Source: Alphaproteobacteria bacterium | GTDB taxonomy: Bacteria > Pseudomonadota > Alphaproteobacteria > Rhodobacterales > Rhodobacteraceae | Length of the DNA stretch: 42,584 nt | Direction: 5' to 3' | Assembly (NCBI GenBank): GCA_030433335.1 | Contig: JAUILL010000032.1 | Location: 1 to 42,584 of the forward strand | Shown here: positions 1-7,946 of the stretch, in pieces | Numbering within the stretch: position 1 is the first letter of the stretch | Layout: the number at the start of each line of letters is the position of its first letter | The notes under the pieces: model-generated | Told to the model about the DNA's origin: nothing | The model's database searches: none | Seen by the model: only the letters and a program-made list of their open reading frames with translations | Made by a program: the position numbers and the translations under genes

Positions 1-57
1 GAAAAAAGGTTCAAGCTTGGCCATCTGCGTATCGCTTAACCAGTATAGATCACTCAT
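1..57 (-). CDS. IS5-family transposase, N-terminal fragment (cut by window edge)
   Basis: Translating the minus strand from the ATG at 55-57 gives MSDLYWLSDTQMAKLEPFF, which matches the usual opening of IS5-family (IS427-like group) transposases of Rhodobacterales. A Shine-Dalgarno-like CGGAGCGG lies about seven bases before the ATG. Only 19 codons are visible before the window ends, so it is impossible to say whether the gene is intact. In such elements the transposase is a DDE enzyme that cuts and joins the element ends; none of the catalytic residues is in view. Confidence 0.65.
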   Translation of the reverse strand, partial: MSDLYWLSDTQMAKLEPFF

Positions 58-121
58 GTCACCGCTCCGTTTTCCGAGCCGTGAATCACGCAGCACAACG
101 GAAATCAATGCGTCCTGACCC
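1..121 (-). mobile_element. Partial IS5-family insertion sequence, terminal end
   Basis: The first 57 bases encode, on the minus strand, the N-terminus of an IS5-family transposase. Upstream of it is a short non-coding leader that ends at a GGGTCAGGAC-type terminus around position 121 (read on the minus strand from 121 downwards). A TA dinucleotide follows at 122-123 and could be part of the target duplication. The other end of the element lies outside the window, so the inverted repeat cannot be checked. The family call comes from the protein start and the remembered look of the terminus; the exact boundary is inferred. Confidence 0.6.
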
Positions 122-199
122 TAGGATAATTAGGAACCTATGTCCCATTGACAGAAACAGGACCAACATTTGTTCTACCGTCAAACGGAGGAACGGTGC

Positions 200-1159
200 G
201 TGAGAGCATATCATATTTATACTTCTGGTGAAGAACCGCAACTCGTAGATCTGGAAATCCCCACTCCCGCAGAAGGAGAGATTCGCCTTCGGATCACCGC
301 GTGCGGACTGAATTTCGCCGATCTATTGATGATCAAAGGGAAATATCAGGATACCCCGCAGGCTCCGTTTACTTTGGGAATGGAGGTTGCCGGGATTGTC
401 GATGCCCATGGACCCGGCGTTACCGAGCCCGCGATTGGCACACGGGTTGCCCTATTTTCTGGCCAAGGAGGCCTGGCGGAATACGGTTGTTTTCCGGCAG
501 ATCGCGCCATTCCTTTGCCAGACAATATGACCGAAGTGGATGCTGCCGGATTTCAAATTGCCTATGGCACCTCTCACTTGGCGCTCGACTATAAGGCACG
601 CTTGCAGCCCGGAGAGACCTTGTTGGTCCTCGGCGCGGCGGGGGGAGTCGGTTTGACTGCTGTCGAAATAGGCAAAGTCATGGGCGCCAAGGTCATCGCC
701 TGTGCCCGCGGGCCCGAAAAGCTAGAGATCGCCAAAGAATACGGCGCCGACCATGTGATTGACGCCACCACCGAGGACATTCGAGAGGTCGTGAAATCTT
801 TGGGCGGCGCGGATGTGGTTTATGACCCTGTGGGCGGCGAGCAGTTCACGGCCGCCTTCCGCGCGACCAATCCAGACGGGCGGCTATTGGCAATCGGATT
901 TGCCAGCGGGGATGTCCCGCCGATCCCCGCGAACCACATGCTGGTCAAAAACCTAACCGTGATCGGGATGTACTGGGGTGGCTACCTGAAGTTCAACACC
1001 AACGCCCTGACCGACAGCATGGCGCAACTCTTTGCGTGGTTCAGCGAGGGCAAGATCAAGCCCCACGTCAGCGAGACCTTCCCGCTGGATCGGGTGGCAG
1101 AGGGGCTAGAGATGCTCAAGGCCCGCAAGTCCACCGGCAAGGTCGTGATCACCATCTGA
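200..1159 (+). CDS. NADPH:quinone oxidoreductase family protein (zinc-independent MDR)
   Basis: A medium-chain dehydrogenase/reductase of about 319 residues, related to quinone oxidoreductase (QOR). It has the N-terminal GroES-like substrate domain (residues 1-120) and then a Rossmann domain with the nucleotide-binding AAGGVG motif near residues 146-151. The zinc-ligand cysteines of alcohol dehydrogenases are absent, as expected for QOR enzymes, which reduce quinones or enones with NADPH in the cytoplasm. The frame is open from a TTG at 170, but GTG at 200 is preferred: GGAGG at 187-191 is well spaced and the family start MRAYHIY-like sequence begins there. It converges end to end with the LysR gene (stops adjacent, no gap). 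An IS5 terminus lies only about 80 bases upstream, so its promoter may be disturbed or supplied by the element. The true substrate is unknown. Confidence 0.88.
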   Translation: MRAYHIYTSGEEPQLVDLEIPTPAEGEIRLRITACGLNFADLLMIKGKYQDTPQAPFTLGMEVAGIVDAHGPGVTEPAIGTRVALFSGQGGLAEYGCFPADRAIPLPDNMTEVDAAGFQIAYGTSHLALDYKARLQPGETLLVLGAAGGVGLTAVEIGKVMGAKVIACARGPEKLEIAKEYGADHVIDATTEDIREVVKSLGGADVVYDPVGGEQFTAAFRATNPDGRLLAIGFASGDVPPIPANHMLVKNLTVIGMYWGGYLKFNTNALTDSMAQLFAWFSEGKIKPHVSETFPLDRVAEGLEMLKARKSTGKVVITI

Positions 1160-2014
1160 TCACATCTGCGCATAGCCCTGACGCAGCAGGTCGGCCATCC
1201 GCAGGCCGGCCTCGCCCTTGATCGCGTCCGACAGATACATGTTAATTTTCTTCGAGGGCAGCTCGGGCAGCGCGCCCTTGTGCTGGACCCGCTCAAGATG
1301 GGGTGGCTCGGTCCCTTCGAGCATGGAGTTCAGCGCGAGGTCCGCACTCACGGTTGCCTCGATCGCGCGGTCCATTTCAGATTCGACTGCCAGCTCCCAA
1401 GGGATGCCGGCCTCTTCAACGCGACGGATCACACCCGCGCGAAAAATACAGTGTCGCCCAAACGCCAAACGCAAAGGGCGCTGACGCCAAGCCGATCCGC
1501 CCGGGGCGCCGATCCAGAGCAAAGGCAAGGTTTTCAGGGTTTCGCCACCATCCGACACGCCGTCCTCGGTGGTCAGGATGATGTCGCACTCACCGCGGCT
1601 GTACGCGACCTTCAAAGCCTTGGTGTAGAGCGAGATCAGTTGCACCCGCATCCGTGGAAATTCCGAGTTAAACTGCTGCAGAACACGGGGAATCGCGGGG
1701 TAAACGATGTCATGAGGCACCCCCAAAACGATTTCACCCTCGTACACATCATCTGTGAGACGCGACCAAACCTCGTCATTCAATTCCAGCATCCGGCGCG
1801 CATAGCCGAGCAATTTCTCACCCGCAGGGGTCAAGGAGATCTGTCGTGCCGTCCGGTCCAAAAGGTTTGTCGCCAGCGATTCTTCTAGGCGTTTCAACTG
1901 CATCGACACAGCCGACTGGGTCAGGTTCAGAAATCCCGCAGCGCGGGTTACGCCGCCTGCATCTGCCACCGCCACAAAAGACCGCAGGGCAGTCAGATCC
2001 AGATTTCGCGCCAT
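1160..2014 (-). CDS. LysR-family transcriptional regulator
   Basis: A LysR-type regulator of 284 residues. The N-terminal winged helix-turn-helix (residues about 3-62) carries the typical ALRSFVAVAD opening and LTQSAVSMQLKRLE recognition helix. The rest is a periplasmic-binding-like effector domain (about 90-280). The ATG at 2012-2014 is chosen over the longer frame from 2047 because AGGGGA lies just upstream and the family start MARNLDL begins there. It is divergent from the DUF1127 gene, with an inverted repeat of LysR type between them (2080-2098), so autoregulation and control of that gene are plausible. The effector and targets cannot be read from the sequence. Confidence 0.88.
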   Translation of the reverse strand: MARNLDLTALRSFVAVADAGGVTRAAGFLNLTQSAVSMQLKRLEESLATNLLDRTARQISLTPAGEKLLGYARRMLELNDEVWSRLTDDVYEGEIVLGVPHDIVYPAIPRVLQQFNSEFPRMRVQLISLYTKALKVAYSRGECDIILTTEDGVSDGGETLKTLPLLWIGAPGGSAWRQRPLRLAFGRHCIFRAGVIRRVEEAGIPWELAVESEMDRAIEATVSADLALNSMLEGTEPPHLERVQHKGALPELPSKKINMYLSDAIKGEAGLRMADLLRQGYAQM

Positions 2015-2079
2015 ATCAAATCCCCTGATGGATTGCGTCACATTCATTCATTTCCAAAATGAACCAGAAAATGCCACAT

Positions 2080-2098
2080 ACATCAAGCGCGTTGATGT
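2080..2098. promoter_or_regulatory. Candidate LysR operator (ACATCAA-N5-TTGATGT)
   Basis: A perfect 7-base inverted repeat, ACATCAA and TTGATGT separated by five bases, lies between the divergent LysR and DUF1127 genes. It contains ATC-N9-GAT, which satisfies the T-N11-A rule for LysR boxes. The position (about 66 bases before the LysR start and 35 before the DUF1127 start) suits a shared regulatory site. Function is inferred from position and symmetry only. Confidence 0.5.
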
Positions 2099-2132
2099 GA
2101 CTCGCGCAATCAATCAAATAATGGTGAATGAC

Positions 2133-2351
2133 ATGGCTACTCAACTTAGCAGACTTGCGATCGCAAGCAGACCTTCTTGGTTTTCGTCCCTTTTCGGCGC
2201 TTTTGCCAACTACGCGGCGATCTCGCGCCAGCGGCACGCGCTGTCCCAGCTGGACGACCGGCTTTTGCAGGATATCGGCCTGACCCAGACCGAAGCAAAA
2301 TCCGAAGCTGATCGTGCCCCTTGGGACGTCCCTGCTCATTGGCGGGTCTAA
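2133..2351 (+). CDS. DUF1127 domain-containing small protein
   Basis: A 72-residue protein whose second half carries the DUF1127 (YjiS-like) signature: SQLDDRLLQDIGLT followed by a polar tail. This short arginine/aspartate-rich motif is widespread in alphaproteobacteria. Some relatives affect RNA turnover and phosphate or carbon metabolism, but the role of this one is unknown. The ATG at 2133 is preferred over 2121 because GGTGA lies five bases upstream. It is divergent from the LysR gene and separated by a LysR-type inverted repeat, which suggests that the regulator controls it. A hairpin followed by a T-rich run lies 47 bases downstream. Confidence 0.8.
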   Translation: MATQLSRLAIASRPSWFSSLFGAFANYAAISRQRHALSQLDDRLLQDIGLTQTEAKSEADRAPWDVPAHWRV

Positions 2352-2397
2352 TTGGAAGACGATCGTCCAAAAACCCGACTGAGTGTACTTGAAATCA

Positions 2398-2445
2398 CGC
2401 ACATCCCTGCCGATATTCAGAGGCAACGGGTGTGCGTTTTTGTTT
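2398..2445 (+). terminator. Candidate intrinsic terminator after the DUF1127 gene
   Basis: CGCACA/TGTGCG arms, with inner CCC/GGG and TGCC/GGCA pairs interrupted by small bulges, are followed by TTTTTGTTT at 2437-2445. The stem is imperfect. It sits only about 35 bases before the next start codon, so it could instead act as a partial read-through element between the two genes. Confidence 0.5.
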
Positions 2446-2481
2446 GTGCACCCAACAGCTTCGGATTTTTGGAGGATCGAA

Positions 2482-3240
2482 ATGGCTGAATTCCGCACGA
2501 CGCACGCTGGCACTAGCGCCGGTGCGGTTCGTATCGACGAGGGCCTACGCGCCCACATGAACAAGGTGTACGGCACGATGTCCGTAGGCATGCTGATTAC
2601 CGCAGCAGCCTCCTGGGCGATCTCGGGCCTTGCGACCACCGTCGATCCCGCAACTGGCAATACCGTTCTGACCGGTCTGGGCCAAGCGCTGTACACATCG
2701 CCCCTGAAGTGGGTGATCATGTTCTTGCCGCTGGTCATGGTATTCGCGTTCAGTGCGATGCTGAACAAGATGTCGGCTGCCGCAGCACAGCTGTTCTTCT
2801 ACGTTTACGCAGCCGCCATGGGCCTGTCGCTGAGCTGGATCTTCATGGTCTTTACCGGCGTGTCGATCATCCAGACCTTCCTCGTGACGGCGATCTCGTT
2901 CGCGGGTCTCTCGCTCTACGGCTACACCACGAAGAAAGACCTCTCTGGCCTCGGCACCTTCCTGATGATGGGTGTGATTGGTCTGGTCGTCGCGTCGCTG
3001 GTGAACATCTTCATCGCATCGAGCGCGCTGCAGTTCGCAATCTCGGTGATCGGTGTACTGATCTTTGCGGGTCTGACTGCATATGACACCCAGAACATCA
3101 AGAACACCTACCTGCAGATGGCCCACTCTGGCGATCAGGAATGGCTGGGTAAGTCGGCGATCATGGGCGCTCTGCAGCTCTACCTCGACTTCGTGAACCT
3201 GTTCATGTTCCTGCTGCAGTTCATGGGCAACCGCGAATAA
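2482..3240 (+). CDS. Bax inhibitor-1 / YccA family integral membrane protein
   Basis: A 252-residue membrane protein of the BI-1 (UPF0005, TMBIM) family. After a short soluble N-terminus there are about seven hydrophobic segments, spread over residues about 30-250. The family hallmark near the end, GLTAYDTQNIK, carries the conserved aspartate thought to gate the calcium or proton leak channel in BsYetJ-type relatives. In bacteria, YccA-type members interact with the FtsH protease, and the broader family modulates membrane stress. The start is the ATG at 2482, with GGAGGA six bases upstream. A strong terminator follows, so this is the end of its transcription unit. Confidence 0.92.
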   Translation: MAEFRTTHAGTSAGAVRIDEGLRAHMNKVYGTMSVGMLITAAASWAISGLATTVDPATGNTVLTGLGQALYTSPLKWVIMFLPLVMVFAFSAMLNKMSAAAAQLFFYVYAAAMGLSLSWIFMVFTGVSIIQTFLVTAISFAGLSLYGYTTKKDLSGLGTFLMMGVIGLVVASLVNIFIASSALQFAISVIGVLIFAGLTAYDTQNIKNTYLQMAHSGDQEWLGKSAIMGALQLYLDFVNLFMFLLQFMGNRE

Positions 3241-3265
3241 GCACTGCGGTAGCTTAGAAAAAGAT

Positions 3266-3295
3266 AGGGCCGGTCGCGAAGACCGGCCCTTTTTT
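3266..3295 (+). terminator. Intrinsic terminator after the BI-1 family gene
   Basis: A perfect 10-base-pair stem, AGGGCCGGTC / GACCGGCCCT, with a five-base loop GCGAA, is followed by a run of six T. It lies 25 bases after the stop codon on the same strand. Confidence 0.9.
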
Positions 3296-3312
3296 ATTGC
3301 GTCGGGTCTGGG

Positions 3313-3828
3313 TCATAGAAGCGTGGTCATGTGTACTGAGGGAAATCGGACGTCCAGCCCGAGCGAGAGTTCAATCTCGGCCAAGGGCTTGAAGTCAAGG
3401 GCTTCGTAGAACGGAACGGCAGTGCGGGTGCTGAGGCATTCAAGCCGCCTCACGCCCTCTTTGGCCGCATGATCCATAGCGCGATCCAGAATAGCCCGTG
3501 CAACGCCCCTACGGACGAAGTCAGGCGAAGTCACAACATGACGGATGTGCCCCATTCCAGCGGGCGTAGAGGCACTGAGCGGGCTCGACCAGCTCCATCC
3601 CCCTGCGGCCACGATCTGCCCCTGAGGCGTCTCTGCCACGTAGTAGGAGCCAGAGCGCAAAAGCTCTGGCCGAGCCACACTGATCCGCGGCAATGCGCGG
3701 CGCAAAAGCTCTGACGGGTAGTCGCGTTCCAGAAGCACCGGATAGGACAGTTGCAGCAGGGCGGTCACCCGCTCGGCGTCGCCTATTTCGGCAGGCCTGA
3801 TACTATATATTAAAGGTAAAGGTGGCAT
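3313..3828 (-). CDS. GNAT-family N-acetyltransferase
   Basis: A 171-residue acyl-CoA-dependent acetyltransferase of the GNAT fold. The acetyl-CoA loop is visible as VRRGVARAIL (the R/Q-x-x-G-x-A motif) in the second half, preceded by the beta-4 segment HIRHVVTSP. The substrate is not predictable. The start is the ATG at 3826-3828 with GGAGAG six to eight bases upstream; the frame stays open further upstream, but that extension runs through the hairpin at 3899-3936 and is not credible. It stands alone between the BI-1 terminator and the rpmG terminator. Confidence 0.82.
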   Translation of the reverse strand: MPPLPLIYSIRPAEIGDAERVTALLQLSYPVLLERDYPSELLRRALPRISVARPELLRSGSYYVAETPQGQIVAAGGWSWSSPLSASTPAGMGHIRHVVTSPDFVRRGVARAILDRAMDHAAKEGVRRLECLSTRTAVPFYEALDFKPLAEIELSLGLDVRFPSVHMTTLL

Positions 3829-3898
3829 GGTCTCTCTCCATCTTGCCGGTTGAAAATCCTTTGGGGGGGAACTCCGGCGCGACCATGCTTTGAAAAAG

Positions 3899-3936
3899 AA
3901 AAGAGCCGCGCCAGTGTTTGCTGGTGCGGCTCTTTT
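3899..3936 (-). terminator. Intrinsic terminator after rpmG
   Basis: AAAAGAGCCGC and GCGGCTCTTTT form a long stem with inner CCAG/CTGG pairing. On the minus strand the T run follows the stem, about 20 bases after the rpmG stop codon. Confidence 0.85.
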
Positions 3937-3955
3937 GTCTGGTGATCCAGAAGGC

Positions 3956-4123
3956 TTACTTGATTTTGCCTTCTTTGTACTCGACATGCTTGCGCACCAC
4001 CGGATCGTACTTACGTACGACCATTTTTTCGGTCATAGTGCGTGCGTTCTTCTTGGTCACGTAGAAGTGGCCCGTGCCAGCGGTCGAGTTCAGACGGATT
4101 TTGATAGTGGTAGGCTTCGCCAT
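3956..4123 (-). CDS. rpmG: 50S ribosomal protein L33
   Basis: A 55-residue basic protein matching bacterial ribosomal protein L33 along its whole length, from [13 protein letters not shown] to the [11 protein letters not shown] end. It is a component of the large ribosomal subunit near the E site. This is the zinc-free (C-minus) form: the cysteine pairs found in some L33 copies are absent. The start is the ATG at 4121-4123; the longer open frame upstream has no similarity to L33. It is a single-gene unit with its own likely promoter (4192-4219) and terminator (3899-3936). Confidence 0.97.
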   Translation of the reverse strand: MAKPTTIKIRLNSTAGTGHFYVTKKNARTMTEKMVVRKYDPVVRKHVEYKEGKIK

Positions 4124-4191
4124 AGTACTCTCGTCTTTCGCTAGGTCGGGCGGTGTTTGCGGCCACCCGCGTGTAATCTCTTGAACCCCGC

Positions 4192-4219
4192 CTTTTACGG
4201 TTGGCGGGCGAAGAGTCAA
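4192..4219 (-). promoter_or_regulatory. Candidate sigma-70 promoter of rpmG
   Basis: On the minus strand, TTGACT (4219-4214) is followed after 16 bases by TAAAAG (4197-4192), a reasonable -35/-10 pair. It lies about 70 bases upstream of the rpmG start codon, in the gap after the RNase P RNA gene. Confidence 0.5.
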
Positions 4220-4250
4220 CACCATTCGAGCAGAAAAAGCAGGTTATTTG

Positions 4251-4621
4251 CGCGGAGAGCCTATAAGCCGGATTCTGTCCAAGCGTAAACGCTCTGGATG
4301 ACCATTCATCTTGGCGCGCAGTTGCCTGCGTGCCTCTAGCTGCCAACCCGAACCTCCGGGCCAAGACGACCCTGCGGACATGCCGCGCGAGGTTCCTATT
4401 CGGCATTGCTCCAGGTGGGGCTTGCCATGCGGGGCCTGTTACCAGTCCCCCGGTGGTCTCTTACACCGCCGTTTCACCCTTACCCCGATGAACGGGGCGG
4501 TCTGTTCTCTGTGGCGCTTTCCCTCGGGTTACCCCGGCCGGGCGTTACCCGGCACCTTTGTCTTGTGGAGTCCGGACTTTCCTCGGACAGAGATCTGCCC
4601 GCGGCCATCCGGCCCTCCGCG
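4251..4621 (-). ncRNA. rnpB: RNase P RNA (bacterial class A)
   Basis: The catalytic RNA of ribonuclease P, which matures tRNA 5' ends. Read on the minus strand, it has the universal GAGGAAAGTCCGGACTCCAC segment near the 5' end, the ACAGA core motif, and the GGACAGAATCCGGCTTATAG segment near the 3' end. The terminal helix P1 is visible: CGCGGAG at the 5' end (4621-4615) pairs with CTCCGCG at the 3' end (4257-4251), fixing both ends and giving about 371 nucleotides. All the open frames across this interval are spurious. It starts only 12 bases after the stop codon of the upstream amidase gene. Confidence 0.96.
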
Positions 4622-4629
4622 CACATGGG

Positions 4630-4658
4630 GCCTTATTGGGTGTCGGGCGTGCGGTCAA
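4630..4658 (-). promoter_or_regulatory. Candidate promoter of rnpB, inside the end of the amidase gene
   Basis: On the minus strand, TTGACC (4658-4653) is followed after 17 bases by TAAGGC (4635-4630), eight bases before the predicted RNA 5' end at 4621. The -35 match is good and the -10 match is weak. It overlaps the last codons of the amidase gene, which leaves no other room for a promoter close by. Confidence 0.45.
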
Positions 4659-5310
4659 CGGCAAAGCGGTCCGCAAGGTTCACAGCCGCCGCGACATCTG
4701 CCTCGGACAGCACCCCAAAGGCCCACGGGCGGAAATGCATGCGGAAGGCATCCAGAAGCACCTCAGGCTCTGCCTGCGCCGTGTAGCCATAGTCCCGAAG
4801 CGCCTGCAGGAAGGTGTGCCAACACGTGTCAGCCCCCTGCCCTACCGCATCCGGCCAGACTCCATGCCCGCTCTGCGACAAACCCAACCAGTCGAACTTG
4901 CGCCCCGGGTCCACCTTGCGGCCCGGCGCCACGTCCGAGTGCCCGACAATCCGCTGGCCGGGAATATCCCAACGCCCCCGAATCTCATCCAGCAGCTGCA
5001 CTAAGGCATCCATCTGCGGCACAGGAAAAGGGCTGGAGCCATCGTTGACGATCTCGATCCCGATGGACCTCGAGTTGATGTCCGCCTCACCGCCCCAATG
5101 GGACAGCCCCGCGTGCCACGCCCGCCGATCCTCGTCCACCAACGGAAAAACGCCCCCTGTCGGACAGAGGGCGTAATGGGCCGAAACCTCGAATTCAGGA
5201 TCGCACAGACGGTCCAGCGAGCCGTCCAAGTCCATCACCGTGTAGTGCAGCACGATCATGTCGGGCTGCACATCCCCTTTGCGGGGGCCATGATTGGGCG
5301 ACCGGCTCAA
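4633..5310 (-). CDS. N-acetylmuramoyl-L-alanine amidase (AmpD/amidase_2 type)
   Basis: A zinc-dependent amidase of about 225 residues that cuts the bond between N-acetylmuramic acid and L-alanine in peptidoglycan or its turnover fragments. The zinc site is seen in the order VLHYT (first histidine), VGHSDVAPGRK (second histidine) and KVDPG (aspartate), with the conserved SIGIEIVN strand between. No signal peptide is visible, so a cytoplasmic AmpD-like role in muropeptide recycling is likely. The start is uncertain: TTG at 5308-5310 overlaps the stop of the upstream lipoprotein gene (TTGA), which suggests translational coupling; an ATG at 5343 would add eleven residues. The rnpB gene follows 11 bases after the stop. 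Confidence 0.88.
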   Translation of the reverse strand: MSRSPNHGPRKGDVQPDMIVLHYTVMDLDGSLDRLCDPEFEVSAHYALCPTGGVFPLVDEDRRAWHAGLSHWGGEADINSRSIGIEIVNDGSSPFPVPQMDALVQLLDEIRGRWDIPGQRIVGHSDVAPGRKVDPGRKFDWLGLSQSGHGVWPDAVGQGADTCWHTFLQALRDYGYTAQAEPEVLLDAFRMHFRPWAFGVLSEADVAAAVNLADRFAVDRTPDTQ

Positions 5311-6041
5311 CGCACCGCGTTGCGGAAGGGCTGCGGATCCCATGTGCAGGCAAAGCCGTCCCCATCAGGATCCACACCCAGCTTGTCTTTCTCGGGGCCG
5401 CCTTTGGCTAGGAAAGCCGCCTGAGCCAAATCCGCCGACGCATATTCCGCACAGGCCCGTGCGTACTTGGCCTCAGCACGGAACGAGCTGCGCTTGTAGA
5501 GGGGCTGACCGACGCGGTTGTTGGTCGCCAGTGCATAGGACACCACGTTCACGCTGCCATCGGGACGCGAGGGCAGAGCCTCGGGCTGGATGACGGTGTA
5601 GAGGCTGCGATTGCGCTCGATCAGCTGCTTGTCGTCTTCGATCGTGCGTTCACTGCTGACTGCAGAGAAATCATTCTCAGACGACATGCCATTGCCCGCA
5701 GTGGCCAATTCCGGCGCTGGGTTCGACGGGCTGGCCTGAAGCGGCACAGCCCCACTGTTCGCTGCGGCGAGGTTCGCGGTGTTGATCGCCTCTTCAGAGG
5801 CGGCCTTTACCTCGGCCAGGGTGCGCGCGCGGGGCGGCTGCCCGGGGGGCAAAGTGCTTACGTTGCCCAAGGTCTCCGAAGAGACCACGGGCGCCGACGG
5901 GATGCCACCGTTCAACTGAGCTTCACGCGCCGAACGGTAGCTGTTCGATGTGACCCCTGCCCCGCTATCCGGAACGGTCGGCCCGCATGCGGACAACCCA
6001 GCCAGAGCCAACAGAACCAATCCCGTGTGTCGCAGCATCAT
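5307..6041 (-). CDS. Excalibur calcium-binding domain lipoprotein
   Basis: A 244-residue lipoprotein. A short hydrophobic signal ends in LSAC-G, a lipobox, so the mature cysteine is lipidated. A long low-complexity, Ala/Ser-rich linker follows, then a C-terminal excalibur domain with the DPDGDGFAC motif and a paired upstream cysteine (RACAEY). That motif resembles an EF-hand calcium loop, and the family is usually extracytoplasmic. GAGG lies just before the ATGATG start. It overlaps the amidase gene and follows gatA by 29 bases, so gatC, gatA, this gene and the amidase could be one transcript. The function is unknown. Confidence 0.82.
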   Translation of the reverse strand: MMLRHTGLVLLALAGLSACGPTVPDSGAGVTSNSYRSAREAQLNGGIPSAPVVSSETLGNVSTLPPGQPPRARTLAEVKAASEEAINTANLAAANSGAVPLQASPSNPAPELATAGNGMSSENDFSAVSSERTIEDDKQLIERNRSLYTVIQPEALPSRPDGSVNVVSYALATNNRVGQPLYKRSSFRAEAKYARACAEYASADLAQAAFLAKGGPEKDKLGVDPDGDGFACTWDPQPFRNAVR

Positions 6042-6070
6042 TTCACCTCAAAGTTGTGCTATTTCAGCAC

Positions 6071-7552
6071 TTACCACCACTTGGCCGGTTTGGAAACAAA
6101 GCCGGCAGCCTGTTCCAGCGCGTAAGCGGTATTCAACAGATCGCCTTCCTCGAACGGGCGGCCGATCAGCTGCAGACCCAGCGGCAGACCTTTGGAGTCC
6201 AGACCGGTGGGCACCGCGATCCCCGGCAGACCGGCAAGGTTCAGCGTCACAGTAAACACGTCGTTCAGGTACATCTCGACAGGGTCCGCGCTCTTCATCT
6301 CACCCAGACCAAAGGCCGAGGTCGGAGTCGCGGGCGCCAGAATCGCATCCACACCAGCGGCAAACGCGTTCTCGAAGTCGCGCTTGATCAGGGTGCGGAC
6401 CTTGCGAGCCTTGTTGTAATAGGCGTCGTAGAATCCAGCGGACAGCACGTAGGTGCCAACCATAATCCGGCGCTTCACCTCGGGGCCAAAGCCCTCGGCG
6501 CGGGTCTTTTCGTACATCTCGTTGATGCCGTCGCCCGAGCCCAGTTTCGCACGGTGGCCGTAGCGCACGCCGTCATAACGCGCCAAGTTCGACGACGCCT
6601 CGGCAGGGGCGATCACGTAATAGGTCGGCAGTGCGTATTTGGTGTGCGGCAGGCTGATCTCGCGGATTTCGGCACCGGCAGCTTTCAGCATCGCCGCGCC
6701 TTCGTCCCATAGCTTGGCAATTTCTTCGGACATGCCTTCGGGGCGATATTCTTTGGGAATACCGATGACCTTGCCGCGGATATCACCGGTCAGCATGGCC
6801 TCGAAGTTCGGAACCGGCAGATCGGCGCTGGTTGAATCCTTCATGTCGTGACCAGCCATCGCTTCGAGCATGATCGCTGCGTCGCGCACGGTTTTGGTCA
6901 TCGGGCCCGCCTGATCGAGCGAGCTTGCATAGGCAATGATGCCCCAGCGCGAACAACGGCCATAGGTCGGCTTGATGCCCACGGTGCCAGTGAACGCAGC
7001 AGGCTGACGGATCGAACCGCCAGTGTCGGTACCGGTTGCCGCCAGACACAGGTCCGCCGCCACAGCCGCCGCCGAGCCACCCGAAGACCCACCGGGGGTC
7101 AGCTTGCGGTCGTCAATCTTCCAAGGGTTAACCGAGTCGCCGTAAACCGAAGTCTCGTTCGAGCTGCCCATGGCGAACTCGTCCATGTTCAGTTTCCCCA
7201 GCATGACAGCGCCGGCGTCCTGCAGCTTCTGGCTGACGGTCGACTCATACTCGGGAACAAATCCCACCAGAATGCCGCTCGCCGCTTGGCTTGCTACACC
7301 CTTGGTGCAGTACAGATCCTTCATGCCGATCGGCAGACCGCACATGGCAGGCGCATCGCCAGCCTTGATCCGCTCATCCGCCGCCTTCGCGCGCTCCAGC
7401 GCCAGTTCAGGGGTCTTGTGCACGAACGCGTTCAGCGCATCCGCACCGTCAATGGCGGTCAAGCAGGCTTGGGTCAGCTCGACAGAGGTCACATCACCCT
7501 TGCGCAGCGCATCACGCGCTTCGGCCAGCGTCAGTTTGTTCAGCTCGGTCAT
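6071..7552 (-). CDS. gatA: Asp-tRNA(Asn)/Glu-tRNA(Gln) amidotransferase subunit A
   Basis: The amidase-signature subunit of the GatCAB enzyme, 493 residues. It hydrolyses glutamine to release ammonia, which GatB uses to convert misacylated Glu-tRNA(Gln) or Asp-tRNA(Asn) to the correct form. The Ser-cisSer-Lys triad is intact: Lys78 in GMKDLY, the cis-serine at about 156 in [11 protein letters not shown] and the nucleophile Ser180 in TGTDTGGS. The ATG at 7550-7552 lies four bases after the gatC stop. gatB is not in this window, so here gatCA is split from gatB. Confidence 0.97.
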   Translation of the reverse strand: MTELNKLTLAEARDALRKGDVTSVELTQACLTAIDGADALNAFVHKTPELALERAKAADERIKAGDAPAMCGLPIGMKDLYCTKGVASQAASGILVGFVPEYESTVSQKLQDAGAVMLGKLNMDEFAMGSSNETSVYGDSVNPWKIDDRKLTPGGSSGGSAAAVAADLCLAATGTDTGGSIRQPAAFTGTVGIKPTYGRCSRWGIIAYASSLDQAGPMTKTVRDAAIMLEAMAGHDMKDSTSADLPVPNFEAMLTGDIRGKVIGIPKEYRPEGMSEEIAKLWDEGAAMLKAAGAEIREISLPHTKYALPTYYVIAPAEASSNLARYDGVRYGHRAKLGSGDGINEMYEKTRAEGFGPEVKRRIMVGTYVLSAGFYDAYYNKARKVRTLIKRDFENAFAAGVDAILAPATPTSAFGLGEMKSADPVEMYLNDVFTVTLNLAGLPGIAVPTGLDSKGLPLGLQLIGRPFEEGDLLNTAYALEQAAGFVSKPAKWW

Positions 7553-7556
7553 CGGA

Positions 7557-7844
7557 TCACTCCACCACTTTCGGCACGGCAAAGAAGCCCTCGCGGGCGT
7601 CGGGCGCATTCGACAGGACCTTGTCCTGATAGCCGCCATCGGTGACCACATCCTCGCGGCGCTTCAAGCGCTGCGGCGCGACCGAGGTCATGGGTTCCAC
7701 ACCCTCGACATCCACTTCACCAAGCTGCTCGATGAAGCCCAGAATGCGGTTGAACTCTTCTGCCAGCGCAGGAAGCTGGTCGTCCTCGACCTTGATCCGG
7801 GCCAGTTTCGCCACTTTTGCGGCAGTGCCAGTGTCAATCGACAT
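7557..7844 (-). CDS. gatC: Asp-tRNA(Asn)/Glu-tRNA(Gln) amidotransferase subunit C
   Basis: A 95-residue GatC, the small belt-like subunit that wraps the GatA-GatB interface and stabilises the complex. The family pattern is visible: [12 protein letters not shown] near the N-terminus, a helix with [11 protein letters not shown], and the [17 protein letters not shown] segment followed by [17 protein letters not shown] at the end. It is the first gene of the gatC-gatA pair and spaced four bases from gatA. Confidence 0.96.
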   Translation of the reverse strand: MSIDTGTAAKVAKLARIKVEDDQLPALAEEFNRILGFIEQLGEVDVEGVEPMTSVAPQRLKRREDVVTDGGYQDKVLSNAPDAREGFFAVPKVVE

Positions 7845-7946
7845 GGGCCATCTCCGTCTGTCTCGTATTTCCCACGGGCTTTACCGCCCAAAGCCCGCGC
7901 CCGCAAGCATCAGACCACGCCCGATCACGCGTAAACGCACCCAATC

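Noticed and set aside
4311..5048. Several open frames across the RNase P RNA interval
   Set aside because: The interval is accounted for by rnpB and the end of the amidase gene; the translated products are compositional noise.
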